Assembly (NCBI RefSeq): GCF_030253575.1
Contig: NC_080559.1
Coordinates: 3,370,501-3,434,500, forward strand
Direction of reading: 5' to 3'
Origin: Rhododendron vialii
Lineage: Eukaryota > Streptophyta > Magnoliopsida > Ericales > Ericaceae
DNA length: 64,000 nucleotides
Shown: piece after piece, positions 38,891-50,400 of the stretch
How the letters are laid out: every line of letters starts with the position of its first letter
Numbering within the stretch: the stretch's first letter is position 1
Position numbers and translations under genes: made by a program
The notes under the pieces: model-generated
Told to the model about the DNA's origin: nothing
Databases searched by the model: none
Seen by the model: only the letters and a program-made list of their open reading frames with translations

Positions 38891-39149
38891 GATTCCTTTT
38901 GCTACGCCATCCTAGGCTTGAAATGCCTAAGATACTCCTCAGCCATGGCGTCTGCATCAAAATTCTTCCCGCAAAATATGTTATGTGTATATCATTTAAA
39001 CGCTTCCATATCATTTAAACGCTTCTACAAAATCTTGTTATGGTCAAGAAAATCTATAATCTACCATTTCACAATTTAAGAAATAACCGGCTCTCGAATA
39101 TCTAACTCACCTCCATTTTGATGAATATTGATAGCTTATTATAGAGGTA

Positions 39150-40290
39150 GCAATCCAAATCCATATTTTTAAACCCACCCACTTGTAGCCCAACCCAACC
39201 CGCCCATATTGTATAATGGGTTTCAATCCATATGAACCCATATTTACATGGATTTAAATGGGTTGAGAGTGGGTTCAATTTGGGTTAGACACACACACCT
39301 TAACTGACTCCTCCAAAAACAAAACTTGGCCAAACCGGAAATCGTCTCTCTCCATTTTCATGGAAACACAAATCATCTCACCCGAGCCATTCTACTAGTA
39401 TTAAAATCAATTCTCTCTACCCACTTCTACAAACAAAAATTTCTCTCACACATGCACTTCGGGTAGGTTTGAATTAAAAATTAGGGAGTAACTTTTTTTC
39501 ATCTTAATTCAATTTTTTTTTTTTGCATTTGGTAGTTTTGTGTCACACTTTTGTAACTAATTGGTTCATCTCCATGAGCGGAACCAAAAAAGTAAAAAAA
39601 AATTGATCAAAACTCATTTTTTTAAAAAAAGACAAAAATAAGTCAAAAAGACATCTCTTTGACATATTTTTTTTGTCTTTTTCAAAAAAAATTGGGTTCC
39701 GATATAAAATTTATACTTTTTTTTTGTTACTCTCGTCGAGACGAACCAATAAGTCACAAAAATTTGATCCAAAACTAACAAATGCAAGAAAATATTGAAT
39801 AAAGATGAAAAAAAAATCACTCATTGCTTTTTAATCCAAACTCACCCGAACCGACTTCTGTTCTAAAAACAGCAAACTGGGTAAATTCATAGGTAAATCA
39901 ACGTTCATCAAGTTCATTCCTCTGTTCAACTATTACTCCTACATCTCTTTCAACATTTTTTACCCTCTATTTTTTTTCTCCTGATTATACGGGTGAACTT
40001 TGTGTTTTTTCCCCTCAAAGTTTTCTTCTTCCTTTTTCCCCCCCGAATTCAAACTATTTAACAAGACTAAAGAGCGAGAGTTCAAAATAGTTATTTGCGC
40101 GGGTTGAAAAAAAAAAAAAAAATGAGGAAAACGGGTCGGGTCGGGTTGTGCGGGTTTGGGTTTGATTTGACCCATGTTCGACGCGACCCATTTTGACCTG
40201 TTTACTATTTGACCCATATTCAACCCGCCCATATTTGACCCGTGACCCATTTCAACCCATCAAAACCCGCCAATTTGAGGTGGCATATCG
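39150..40290. mobile_element. Degenerate repeat with GGTAGCAA/TTTGAGGTGGC ends, nested hairpin
   Basis: Both ends carry many 'aacccg/cgggtt' and 'acccatat' words in opposite orientation (39180-39300 versus 40130-40275), as in degenerate hAT-like MITEs. No target duplication was found. A hairpin MITE (39483-39820) sits inside. Its arms share 'attcaattttttttt' and 'ttggttcatctc'-type words in inverted order. Confidence 0.4.
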
Positions 40291-40772
40291 TATGGATTAT
40301 GCAATTATTACCATCAACATTTTAAGACTAATTTCAACTGAATTAGGCTTATGATTGGTCCCCTCTTTTCTTCAGTATAGTAATTTAATGGGGTGAATTA
40401 ATAAAAGCTATCTCAACTGAAGTTAGTGATACAGAATAAAGTATACGCACATAGTCAAACTCTTTCTACTTGCTGTGAAATGATACTGCAATTAAAGTAA
40501 CACAGCGTTTGTGTGGAGAGAAACATGAACACGTGAGGCAGCAAAAAAAATAAAAATCGAGAATGTGTGAAGTGTTTTTCAAAAATATTTCGTACTCATA
40601 AGGTTGTGATCGTTCAATTAATGTGACCCGAGTAATAGACACGTCTCTATTGGCACGTATTTGGGTCATATCACGTGCGTTAAGTGGTGCGGGCTTATTT
40701 TATATGTAAAGACCAATTAAAGGACCCAATATGATTTCATCTATTATGATGGACTATGATGGAACTAGGGCT

Positions 40773-40886
40773 TATAAATAGGTCCAACCCTAGCCTCTTT
40801 TCTCATACCGTCAAGATCAAAAGAAGGGTTTTCAAGGCGAAAGACGAATAACCACACACTAAGATTTTTATCCTCCATGGCGACAG
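40773..40886 (+). promoter_or_regulatory. TATA box, telo-box-like element and orphan first exon (MAT-)
   Basis: TATAAATA (40773-40780) is followed by AACCCTAG, a pyrimidine-rich leader and ATGGCGACAG (40877-40886) directly before a GTACGC donor. This arrangement is typical of ribosomal-protein and other translation-related genes in plants. No second exon was recognised downstream on this strand, so it may be a detached promoter plus exon 1. Confidence 0.4.
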
Positions 40887-41054
40887 GTACGCATTCGGAA
40901 TTATTTTCTTTAATGGTTTGACATGAATTCTAGGGTTTAGGATTTCGTCACAATTATGAAAGCGCATACTGAGAATTGAAACATAGAGCTAAACAAGCGA
41001 GTAAAGGGTCCTGCTAAACCCAACTCTCTTCCATTTAGAAAAAAGAAAAAAAAA

Positions 41055-41262
41055 TATTCCTAACTCTCAAAAGTTTCTTCCATGTGATTCGGTTGTTTTT
41101 TTTTCCCACGACTAGAGAAAATACTCTGGTTTAGATGTTAGAGAGAAAAATAAAGATTATTCCTAACTCTCAAAAGTTTCTTCCATGTGATTCGGTTGTT
41201 TTTTTTTTTCCACGACTAGAGAAAATACTCTGGTTTAGATGTTAGAGAGAAAAATAAAGATT
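41055..41262. repeat. 103-bp tandem duplication
   Basis: Copies start at TATTCCTAACTCTC (41055 and 41158) and end in AGAAAAATAAAGAT. They differ mainly in T-run length. No coding. The rest of 40890-42760 shows no gene, apart from a short direct repeat 'actaaagtcactaattcaaca' at about 42549 and 42669. Confidence 0.85.
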
Positions 41263-43059
41263 ACTGCTAATCATCTGATATGCGATTCGAGCCCGCACCC
41301 TGTAGATAAAAAAGTTGAAGCAATGTCACTCCCCGTACAAATGTCTTGACATACCTTGTTTCGTTAAAGAAAAAATGAAATGGTAATGAATTACCATAGT
41401 TGAGTAAGTTTTTATTTGATTACAAAAGTCATTTAATTTTTTTTCCCTCTACTAAATTCACACCCAAACATAGCAAAAGGCCACTTTTGACTTTTCAGTT
41501 TGGGAAAATGACAGCCATTTGTATGGTGAGTGACATTTGTCACTCCTCAGGATGTGCTTGGATAATTAATACCCGTCAAAAATATACTGAAAACATTTAT
41601 CAATATTGAAAATATCCTTGGCTGGTATTAATTATTAAAACATGTCATTGACTGTCATTTTCCCTTTAAGTATATATTTGGCCCAAAAGCTTTCTGCTTG
41701 TATATTACTTTTGCTTGTGAGATTGTAGTCCACCACAATTATAGTATGGGTGCGCGAATGAAAATGGACCGGACTGGGGACCAAAAGAAAAGCCCAAACC
41801 AATAGGTATTGGACCTCTGAATTGATAATTGTCTTGTTTAGGTCACTCCTATCTTTAGGGTATTAATGCTAACATCCGCCCAAGAGGCAGAGGAAGAATA
41901 ATAAGTAAAAATAATAAGTAAAAGGTGCATTAATTTTTAAAATAAGCGTATTAATCTGTAGAAATGTATTAATATGCATGAGACGTGTATGATCGTCCGT
42001 GGGCAAAAGTTAGCAGGACCGGACCGGAGCTAGGAAAATCTAATACGCGCCTGTGTAGCAGGTCACAAGACTCACAACTCACGCAACACATCTGGACCTC
42101 GTGGTTACATGACACAGACTGCACAGAATAATTACTCTATGAGTAGATACTGGCGTACATTTTTTAAGAACATTTTTCCCTGCACGGCCATTGTCCATTG
42201 ATGCAGATAAACAAAACACAGATGAGCCAGCACGTTGATCCCTCGTTATTTTGCAAACTCAGGTGCATTAAGTGACTCCAAACACATTTTCATTTGGTAC
42301 ATCCATGCTTGTGCACATGACATTTCCTTTACCAAGAGAGAGTGCTTGTTACAACTAATAAGTCGATGGTATTTGGGAATAACTTCTCTTTTGTCAGACG
42401 ATCGAACTCAGGACCAGAATACCGAACCAACTGTTTAGTTTTGAGCTTAATTGAAAAGCCTGCAACTTCATTATCCCAGTCCCAGCAACTTCCATCAATC
42501 AGTGTGCAAAATACAGAATGGTAGAAGAAATTGAAGATTTTCATATTACTAAAGTCACTAATTCAACACACAAGTGCTGCTCCATTTGGACCATTTCAAA
42601 GCCCCGGGATACACCATGAAAATACAAATGAGGAAATAATAACAAATAGCGTTGGGACTTTTATTATTACTAAAGTCACTAATTCAACACACAAGTACTG
42701 CTGCCATTACTCGCCTCTATTTTTCCCTGGGGATATATGATTACTACTAGAGTCTTATGGGGCACCCTACTTCCCTGGAATCTGCAACACGTCATAATGG
42801 CTAGAGCCTCGATATAGTACTTTGATGGGATTCTCCTTGCCATACTCTTGCCCATACTCGGCAATGGTTATCAACCCCGTTGAATCCCCATCGTGAATGA
42901 ATACCGTTATTGGCATCCTGCAGTTATGAGATCGTTAGTTTGGTTATGGTCAGTGTAATTTCATCAGTACTTTAGTCTATGAAAAGATTTGTCTTCTTCA
43001 CATATCGTCCCGGGTGCCTAAACTTGAAAATGTGTCGTCTGGGATTTGCAGGTGGCCCT

Positions 43060-43650
43060 CTTTATATTGAGAGAGCAGATAGCTCCTCTTTACTCGATCA
43101 ATGAAGTTCTAGTGGATTTCGACCTCTAGTCTGGATTGAATCCAAATCTGCAGAAATGGGCAGTCTTCATTGGGGGTGGCTAATGAGCCTAAGGTTGAAC
43201 TGGCATGAGAGACAGGTTTTATCCTCAAAGGAGGGAGGGCCAAGGTTTAGGAGAATGAAAGAGTGGAACACAGCGACAATGTTGAGGCACTTATAAGCTC
43301 CATGCAAGGAGACAGAGACTCAACCAGTTAGAGGGTGCACTCTTACACCACTAAGGATCAATGTCCATAGGAACTGGAATGCAGCTCTGCAAGATGTCCT
43401 CTTGGACCATTAGAAAGGTGTTCAAGCTTTAGAAATACAATGGGAGCCCTGATAAAGCAGCTTATTAAAAAAGGGGAGTCCATATTCTTATGGATCAAAA
43501 ATTGGTACCCAATGGGTCCCTTGTATAAAAGGTTTGGGGACGGTGTTTTTTTCTTGATCGGCAACAAAGGCCAGATGAATCTAAAATAGGCTGTTTGGTG
43601 GCACCCCACCCAAGTGGGGAGTACTCTGTGAAATTTTGCATGGGAGCCAA
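43060..43650 (+). mobile_element. LINE (L1-type) reverse-transcriptase tail fragment
   Basis: Across frames one reads EWNTATMLRHL, SWTIRKVFKL and KQLIKKGESIFLWIKNW, then PMGPLYKRFGDG, matching the region between RT and the zinc-knuckle tail of plant L1 LINEs. Many stops and frame changes occur. It lies about 140 bp beyond the OTU terminal exon, inside what would be the last OTU intron (42918-44211). Confidence 0.7.
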
Positions 43651-44167
43651 TTAGGACCAGTACAATGTTTTTAAGTTGGACTAGTTTTTGGAAGGGCCTC
43701 GGTCGGGTGATTTTGTCCCGGTCTTGAGTTGTGTGGTATGCCCCTTCGCTGTTATTTTCTTGGTTTGTGGAAATGGGATTTACTTACTACTTGGTATCAA
43801 TCGCCGAAGCATAGATTCAATACTAAAGCAATCGAAAAACACAAGGCCAAATGTGAATGAGAAAAAGGTTTTATAGGTAAAACTACCGCCATAAGAGTAG
43901 TAGTAGTAGGAAAACAACTCTCAGCTTAGAACATCTCCCACCCTCATTGTAAATTCTATTTGAGTGCACCTTATCTAACTGAACATTGCTGCTGTTAGTT
44001 TACCGGACATTTTCACTCTCAGGGCAGTGATCCAAAGATCATACAAACCGAGATTGGTGACAGGATCAAGTCACCAAGCATCTGCTTTGCCTTAGAAGAT
44101 AATCAGCTGACTTGAGCTCATAGACTTCTAATACATGTTAAGTTTGTTAACTATATGGCTGAACAGA

Positions 44168-44171
44168 CACA

Positions 44172-44205
<34 letters not shown>
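44168..44205. repeat. (GA)n microsatellite in OTU intron
   Basis: About 15 GA units lie immediately next to the splice donor of the OTU exon at 44212-44310. Confidence 0.85.
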
Positions 44206-44212
<7 letters not shown>

Positions 44213-45344
44213 GGAGAACATGTGAAGCCATGAATAATTCAGGCTCACCTCCCCATGCATTTGGATCCCGCATTTGTGATACGTGAATATCAAGATCTTC
44301 CTCTAAAAACCTAATCACATTGGTAGACATTAGTTACATGCAAGCCATCAGAAATTCAGAGATATAACTTGGTTATATTTCATCTCTTCAACAAGTTTAG
44401 CAATGAGCATAATGGCCCTATTTTCCCGATGGAGAGAAGAACCTATATTTAGCTTTTCGGGAAATTTCCAAACGAACAATTCAACAAAATCTATCAAATG
44501 CTTATTTTACTATGTTCAATTCTATGTATTCCTCTATCCGTAGAATACGTTGAATGTACAAAAATGGCTGCACCAGAGTTTCTCTTATTCACATTAACAA
44601 CTACTCTAGGAGGAATGTTACCATGCGGGGCGAACAATTTAATATCTATGTAGCTCCAGATGAGTAGAAACGAAATCAGAATTACGTTGCAAGATTGAAA
44701 CAGCTCAGAGAACTAACCACACTGAAGCTCGTCTTTTAAGAAATTCATCAGCCACCTGAAAAAAAATAAAGAACAGAAAATATCAGCATCTTGAATGCAC
44801 TACACTAGTCCCTTGTGGGTACATACCTAGGATTGGACACATCAAACTCCTAGGCATGCCAACTTGGCTAAAAAATTTGTGGCAAAGGCAATTAGCTCAC
44901 TGTACACCGTATAGCAATTATCCAACATGATGTAAATGATGACAATGATAAAAACAAATTCACAAAATTTAAGTGATATGAAATGCAGCTACAAATGAAC
45001 TTAATGTACTTTGATTCAATGTGTTCGATTTTAAGTGATAAACTGTGTTATCAAACAACACTGAATGCTGAAACTTTCAGATTCAATTAAGTGGAAGAAT
45101 GACCGTGGAAATAGTCAAAAAAGTTGTGGGATACAAGGCACATACCACACCCTTGACCAGGCACCAAGCATCAGACAGGGGTACTTAATTGTAGGAGTCC
45201 ATGTAACATAGGTTACAGATGCCCGCATAACAATCTCCTAAGAAAAAACAACATACACGGGACAATTTTGCTACCTCAATTTGAGCAGCATGCCTTCAAA
45301 AAAACCATGCCTATTGCCTACTTAAGTCTGTAAACCCTACACTT

Positions 45345-46555
45345 CCTCCCACCGCAACGGACTGCATCCCAGTTGTGAAGAAAGTGGAAAGATTTCCCAT
45401 GGTGAGAGTCCCAGTAAATGAACCAGCACAACGGGTATTAGTTTACCACTAGAATGAAGTTCTGATGTGTGGTCATAACTCAAAAGTACAAGCATGTAGG
45501 ACTTTGTCTAAAAATTGCAGAGTGATTTACTAGAAATTTAAGTGAAAGGAACAAACAATCTTCAAAATGTCATTATGATCTGAAGTCATGTGAACGCACT
45601 TTAGCCCGTAAATCATCTGCTCATGCCCTCTCAAGGCTCTCATTTGGAGCAGGATTCCCTGATCGTAGACGGGCACCATGAGCAACAGAGCGAAACAAAC
45701 ATCTTCCGTCCCCTCGTATGTCTGTACACAAAGGAGCATTTATTAACATCAAATTACAGCCACTGGAAACATCATCCAAAAGTTTATGGAAAACATTGAA
45801 GCACAAAAAGAAAATAAAAAGAGAGTGCAAGTCGTGGTAGTAACATTCTGCTCACCAGTTATAGAGTAGTCAGTGTAGACATCAGTGTAGACTTTCTTCC
45901 CATGAGAAAAGGTGAAAGATGGATCTTCTCTTCTGTTAGAGCAACGATTTTGTAATCCTCCCACCGCTACGGACTGCATCCCAGTTGTGAAGAAAGTGGA
46001 AAGATTTCCCATGGTGAGAGTCCCAGTATATGAACCAGCACAACGGGTATTAGTTTACCACTAGAATGAAGTTCTGATGTGTGGTCACAACTCAAAAGTA
46101 CAAGCATGTAGGACTTGTCTAAAAATCGCAGAGTGATTTACTAGAAATTTAAGTGAAAGGAACAAACAATCTTCAACACATCATTATGATCTGAAGGCAT
46201 GTGAACGCACTCTAGCCCGTAAATCATCTGCTAATTCCCTCTGAAGGCTCTCATTTGGAGCAGGTTTCCCTGATCGTAGACGGGCGCCACGAGCAACAGA
46301 GCGAAACAAACATCTTCTGTCCCCTGGTATGCCTGTACACAAAGGAGCATTTATTAACATCAAATTACAGCCGCTGGAAACATCATCCAAAAGTTTATTG
46401 AACACATTGAAGCACAAAAAGAAAATAAAAAGAGATTGCAAGTCGTGGTAGTAACATTCTGCTCACCAGTTACAGAGTAGTCAGTGTCGACTTTCTTCCC
46501 ATGAGAAAAGGTGACAGATGGGTCTTCTCTCCTGTTAGAGCAATGATTTTGTAAT
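45345..46555. repeat. ~610-bp tandem duplication spanning two OTU exons
   Basis: Unit A (45345-45956) and unit B (45957-46555) are highly similar and collinear, both running from 'cctcccaccgc' to 'gattttgtaat'. Each holds one leader exon (CSNRREDPS..FSHGKK) and one OTU catalytic exon (CLFRSVA.GARLRSG). Unit A carries a small 'YTDVYTDYS' expansion in the leader exon. Confidence 0.88.
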
Positions 46556-46954
46556 CATAAGAAAGCTGCATTGTTTTGGATGGGGATATTTTATAGAGAG
46601 AAACTTCGGCAGCATTGATTAATCTCTCTCTCGTGTGCATGCGTGTGCAGGCTTGCGCTTTGTATGGGAAAAGTGTGGTTAGTGCTATTTTTGCACTGCT
46701 GCTTTTAAATAATCCAATCAACAAATGATATGAAATAGCGGTGGTGGTGGTGTGCTGGGGTGGCCAACACAGAAGCAATTGGCATGGAAGGACAGTATGA
46801 AAATTTGTAAGGTATCAGTGTCACTGTTTTGATAGAATAAGGTTTGGTGTTTTCTCAATATCCTGCATTAGCAAAACAAAAGAAGGCTGCTGCTAAACAA
46901 AAGAAGGCTGTTGCAAAAACAGCACTCAGGTCAGCTTGGCCCACATCTCACCAA

Positions 46955-47228
46955 CAGCTCGAGGTCGTTTCTATAAGTGGAAAAGGCAGCATTGTAGTTA
47001 TGGAGGCCTAAACAGGTCGTGCAGAGAGAAGCCCTTGGGCCAATCGGGCTTGAGGTTGACAATTTTTAGCGCGTCAAATAAGGCATCGGTGTACTGGTTA
47101 AGAATTGTAGGTACACAGAGAGAAGCCGTTGGCCCAATCGGGAGAAGTGGCAGAAGGCATCTGCAGCAGAGAACGGGAGAAGTAGGCACAGCCTTTCGCA
47201 TATGCTTCGCCGGCCATGTGAACACCAA
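46955..47228 (-). pseudogene. HOP/STI1 co-chaperone TPR fragment
   Basis: The minus-strand pieces MAGEAYAKGCAYFSRS, NQYTDALFDALKIVNLKPDW, PKGFSLHD and HNYNAAFSTYRNDLELL resemble, in order, the first TPR repeats of Hsp70-Hsp90 organising protein (M.DEAKAKGNAAF..., LKPDWPKGYSR). A stop and frame shifts separate them. A duplicated 'agagaagcc(g/c)ttgg(g)ccaatcgg' word occurs at about 47026 and 47121. A GA repeat follows at 47268-47312. Confidence 0.5.
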
Positions 47229-47265
47229 TTGGAGTAATATCCAATTCCAATGCTACAATTTTGGG

Positions 47266-47267
<2 letters not shown>

Positions 47268-47312
<45 letters not shown>
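47268..47312. repeat. (GA)n microsatellite
   Basis: A pure GA tract of ~22 units. It produces spurious Arg-Glu or Ser-Leu ORFs on both strands. Confidence 0.95.
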
Positions 47313-47315
<3 letters not shown>

Positions 47316-47464
47316 CCAATTGCTACAATTCTCTCAACCATTACTCCTAATATTGGCAGTTTTGTGGCAAAAACAAAAATCTGGCCTTGTTACCGTAACA
47401 ATACCAAGTTAAGCCTAATAAATCAAAGAAACTTCTTCCTCAAGCAATAGATCGAGAGAAACTT

Positions 47465-50400
47465 TTACAGATTAAGGACTCGAGCATGGTGAATGATATG
47501 GTCCTCGATGAAGGTGGCAATGAAAGAATAAGAGGAACCATAATTAAGCTGAAACCGTAACAGAAGTGGAAACTGAGCCTTTCTGCATGCATCCACAAAC
47601 TTGTGGGGGAATTCATCCTCCTCTCCCTGCACAATTAATTGTAGTAAATTAGCATAGGGGTGTAAAGAATCAACTACGCAACGTTGAATCACAATCAAAC
47701 TTTCTACACACCTAGTGGCATGAATTTCACCCTCGGTACTATGGACACATACAAGAATTCTGCACACCTAGTGCCATGAATTTCACCCTCGGTACTAAAG
47801 ACACATACAAGAATGGGCAACCATCAATTTTGTATGGTTCTCCTCAAATAACTATGGCAATTTTAGAAGCAAAAAACAAAATTTCTTCAGTTCACTAATT
47901 AATCTCTCACATGGCATAAAACACCAATGCTGGTACAATTAATTATGTATCTCTTCACATAGATCCTCAAATAACTATGGCAATTTGAGAAGCAAAAAAC
48001 AAAATTTCTTCAGTTCAATAATTAATCTCACATGATATAAAACACCAACGCTGGTACAATTAATTATGTATCTCTTCACATAGATCTTAGTAGAGAAGGT
48101 GCCGAAATGCATATCTTCCGGCATATTTTGGTTGCCAAAGTAACTTCGAAGACATCTTAAATCTGAATGAGATCACAAAGGAATATATGAAATAGATGAA
48201 AATATCAAATCCACCGCTATAAGTTTGACAATGTCAGAAAGATCCAATTCAATGGTGAATCATTTAAATGGGCAAAGCTACATTTTGTAAGGGTCTGTGA
48301 CAAGATCTATGCAAGTAGAAGTGATAAAATGGAAAGACAACAATTGCTTACTTGATCGATTAGAATGGTAGCACGAACATCATTAACTATTGGCATCTGG
48401 TCCATCAGCCAAGTGGGATCATAACCCTGCAAGTTTAGAATTCAAGGCCACATAAGTTTCAGCTTAAAGACACTTTGGGAGTGTGATTCACCCAAGAATT
48501 TACCTCCCAATCAGCACTATTTGCACCCAAATAGTTTGTGAAAGCCATCTGACCCCAAGGGCAGTCAAGAGGATTCACAAACGGTGAAAAGGCCGACACT
48601 GACTGGACAAAGAACAAAATGAAAATAGTCAAAAGGAACTATAACAAACAACAAAATTTATTAAGTCGAATTGAAACTCAAAAAGCATACAATTGATATA
48701 GAACATAAGAAATGCAGTCAAGATGCCTATCCACACTGGACAATATGGCAAGGAGAAATACTGCTAAAATACTGAGATGAAGTCACAGGGAAACCTTATT
48801 CTTTTTCTTCTTTTCATTTAGTGGGAAAATATCATAACCATTCCTCATGTAAGAAGGAAGTAAGAACAGAAAACTTCATGTAAGTCGGCGAGAAACATTT
48901 GAATCAAGTATTGGAGCAATACACATGGCACTCAAAAAAGACCAAACATAGCCAACCTAAATATGAGAAGTCAAGATCATCAAAACTATAAACCTGGCAA
49001 AGGACGTTGCCACATGAAAGTTACCTTATACTTGTCCAGATTTTTCAAATAGATTGTTAGAGCACCATGTCCACCAATAGAATGACCAAATATAGATGCT
49101 CGTGCTGTATCAAGCTGTGGAAAGTATTCACTCAGCAGTTTTGGCAATTCCTCGACAACATAGTCATACATCTGCCAGTTCTTCCAATTGTCTTGAGTGG
49201 CATTGAGATAAAACCCAGCACCTGGTCCAATAACATACAAAAGTCAGTTGCAGCTTCGCTAACTGCAATCTCTCCGAGTTTATACCCTACATTTCTTGGA
49301 ACCAATAAGCAACGGAAAATTAATATCTGGTAACTCCATCTACCATTTACCTTTTCCACAAAACCGCTGTAAGCTGGCAATCTAAAAACTGAAGCCCTAA
49401 ACAATATATTGATATTTTACGAAGAGAGAGTGCAGGTTAAAACCAACAATCCTTGTTTTTTGTTATGCGAATGGAAATTCTGTAACACTATACCTTGACT
49501 TTTTCTTTCTGATTAATTGTTTTCATTTGATTATAATTTTTTGTTTTGCTTTGTCTTATTTCTCCCAAACCAACCATACTAAATGACACGGAGTGTTGGG
49601 CTACTAAGAAACAACATGCGACTACAGTAGCTAAAATGAAAATGTAATGAAAATGTTGAGATGGTTCTGAGGTAATAGATCGTGAGATAGAACTAGAAAC
49701 GAAACCTTCGCAAGAAGGTAGAGGTTTACATAGATCGGAAGATGCGGTAGTTAGGAGGAGTGATATGATTACAGTAGGGGTAGCATTAGGAGAGGTAGGC
49801 CAAAATTGACTTTCAAGGAGGTTGTTTCTAAAGGATCTAGGTTTGTTGGATAACACATAACATGCTGCCCTTGATTGAGCTCAATGGAGAAAACAATTTT
49901 TCCACATAATCAACCCCAATTGATTGGAACTTAAGGCTCGGTTTGATTTGGTCTTTTTCCTTCCCTTTTGGGAGGGGGAGGGGGCTGTTTGGAAGAGGTG
50001 CGGCATCTTTCAATATTTAAGACTTTGAAGTAATTTCATGATATTCCCACACTCATTGTGAAGTCATATACATGAAATGTGATAAAAATGAAAGGCACCA
50101 GAATACAGCAATGATTACGCGCTTCTTGTACATGACAGAAAAAAGGAAGGAAAGGGAACTTGAAAAAGAAAACCACAGATGAATATAACAAAAACAAATA
50201 TAAGGTGAATTCAACCAAATTACATTAGAATGGCCTGGAATGAAGGCACAACAAAAGGTTTCAAATGCAGATGACCGTAAAACCTTCACGATCTGCTATA
50301 ATCTGTAAAGCAAAAGGTAATAAAGTTATAAACATCTAATTGGGAAGTTTCTGCCACTTCAATGAAGGAAAAAAAAAAAATGTCATTCCTGGCACGATGC

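Larger units (their letters stand above)
42767..46555 (-). pseudogene. OTU-domain deubiquitinase copy with duplicated catalytic exon
   Basis: OTU proteases cleave ubiquitin using Asp, Cys and His. Exons on the minus strand: leader exons 46555-46467 (copy B) and 46012-45856 (copy A) ending VTG/ITG; catalytic exons 46332-46211 (B) and 45721-45600 (A); 44755-44718 (VADEFLKRRASV); 44310-44212 (WFLEEDLDIHVSQMRDP, AWGGEPELFMASHVLQ); 42917-42767 (MPITVFIHDGDSTGLITIAE, YRGSSHYDVLQIPGK, stop). The catalytic His (SSHYD) is present. It resembles plant OTU4-type proteins. Copy A has a TGA within its catalytic exon, and copy B has GDGRC changed to GDRRC. Neither reading gives a normal enzyme. Confidence 0.85.

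Noticed and set aside
47066..47412. Frames rich in Ser-Leu or Arg-Glu
   Set aside because: These are translations of the (GA)n microsatellite.
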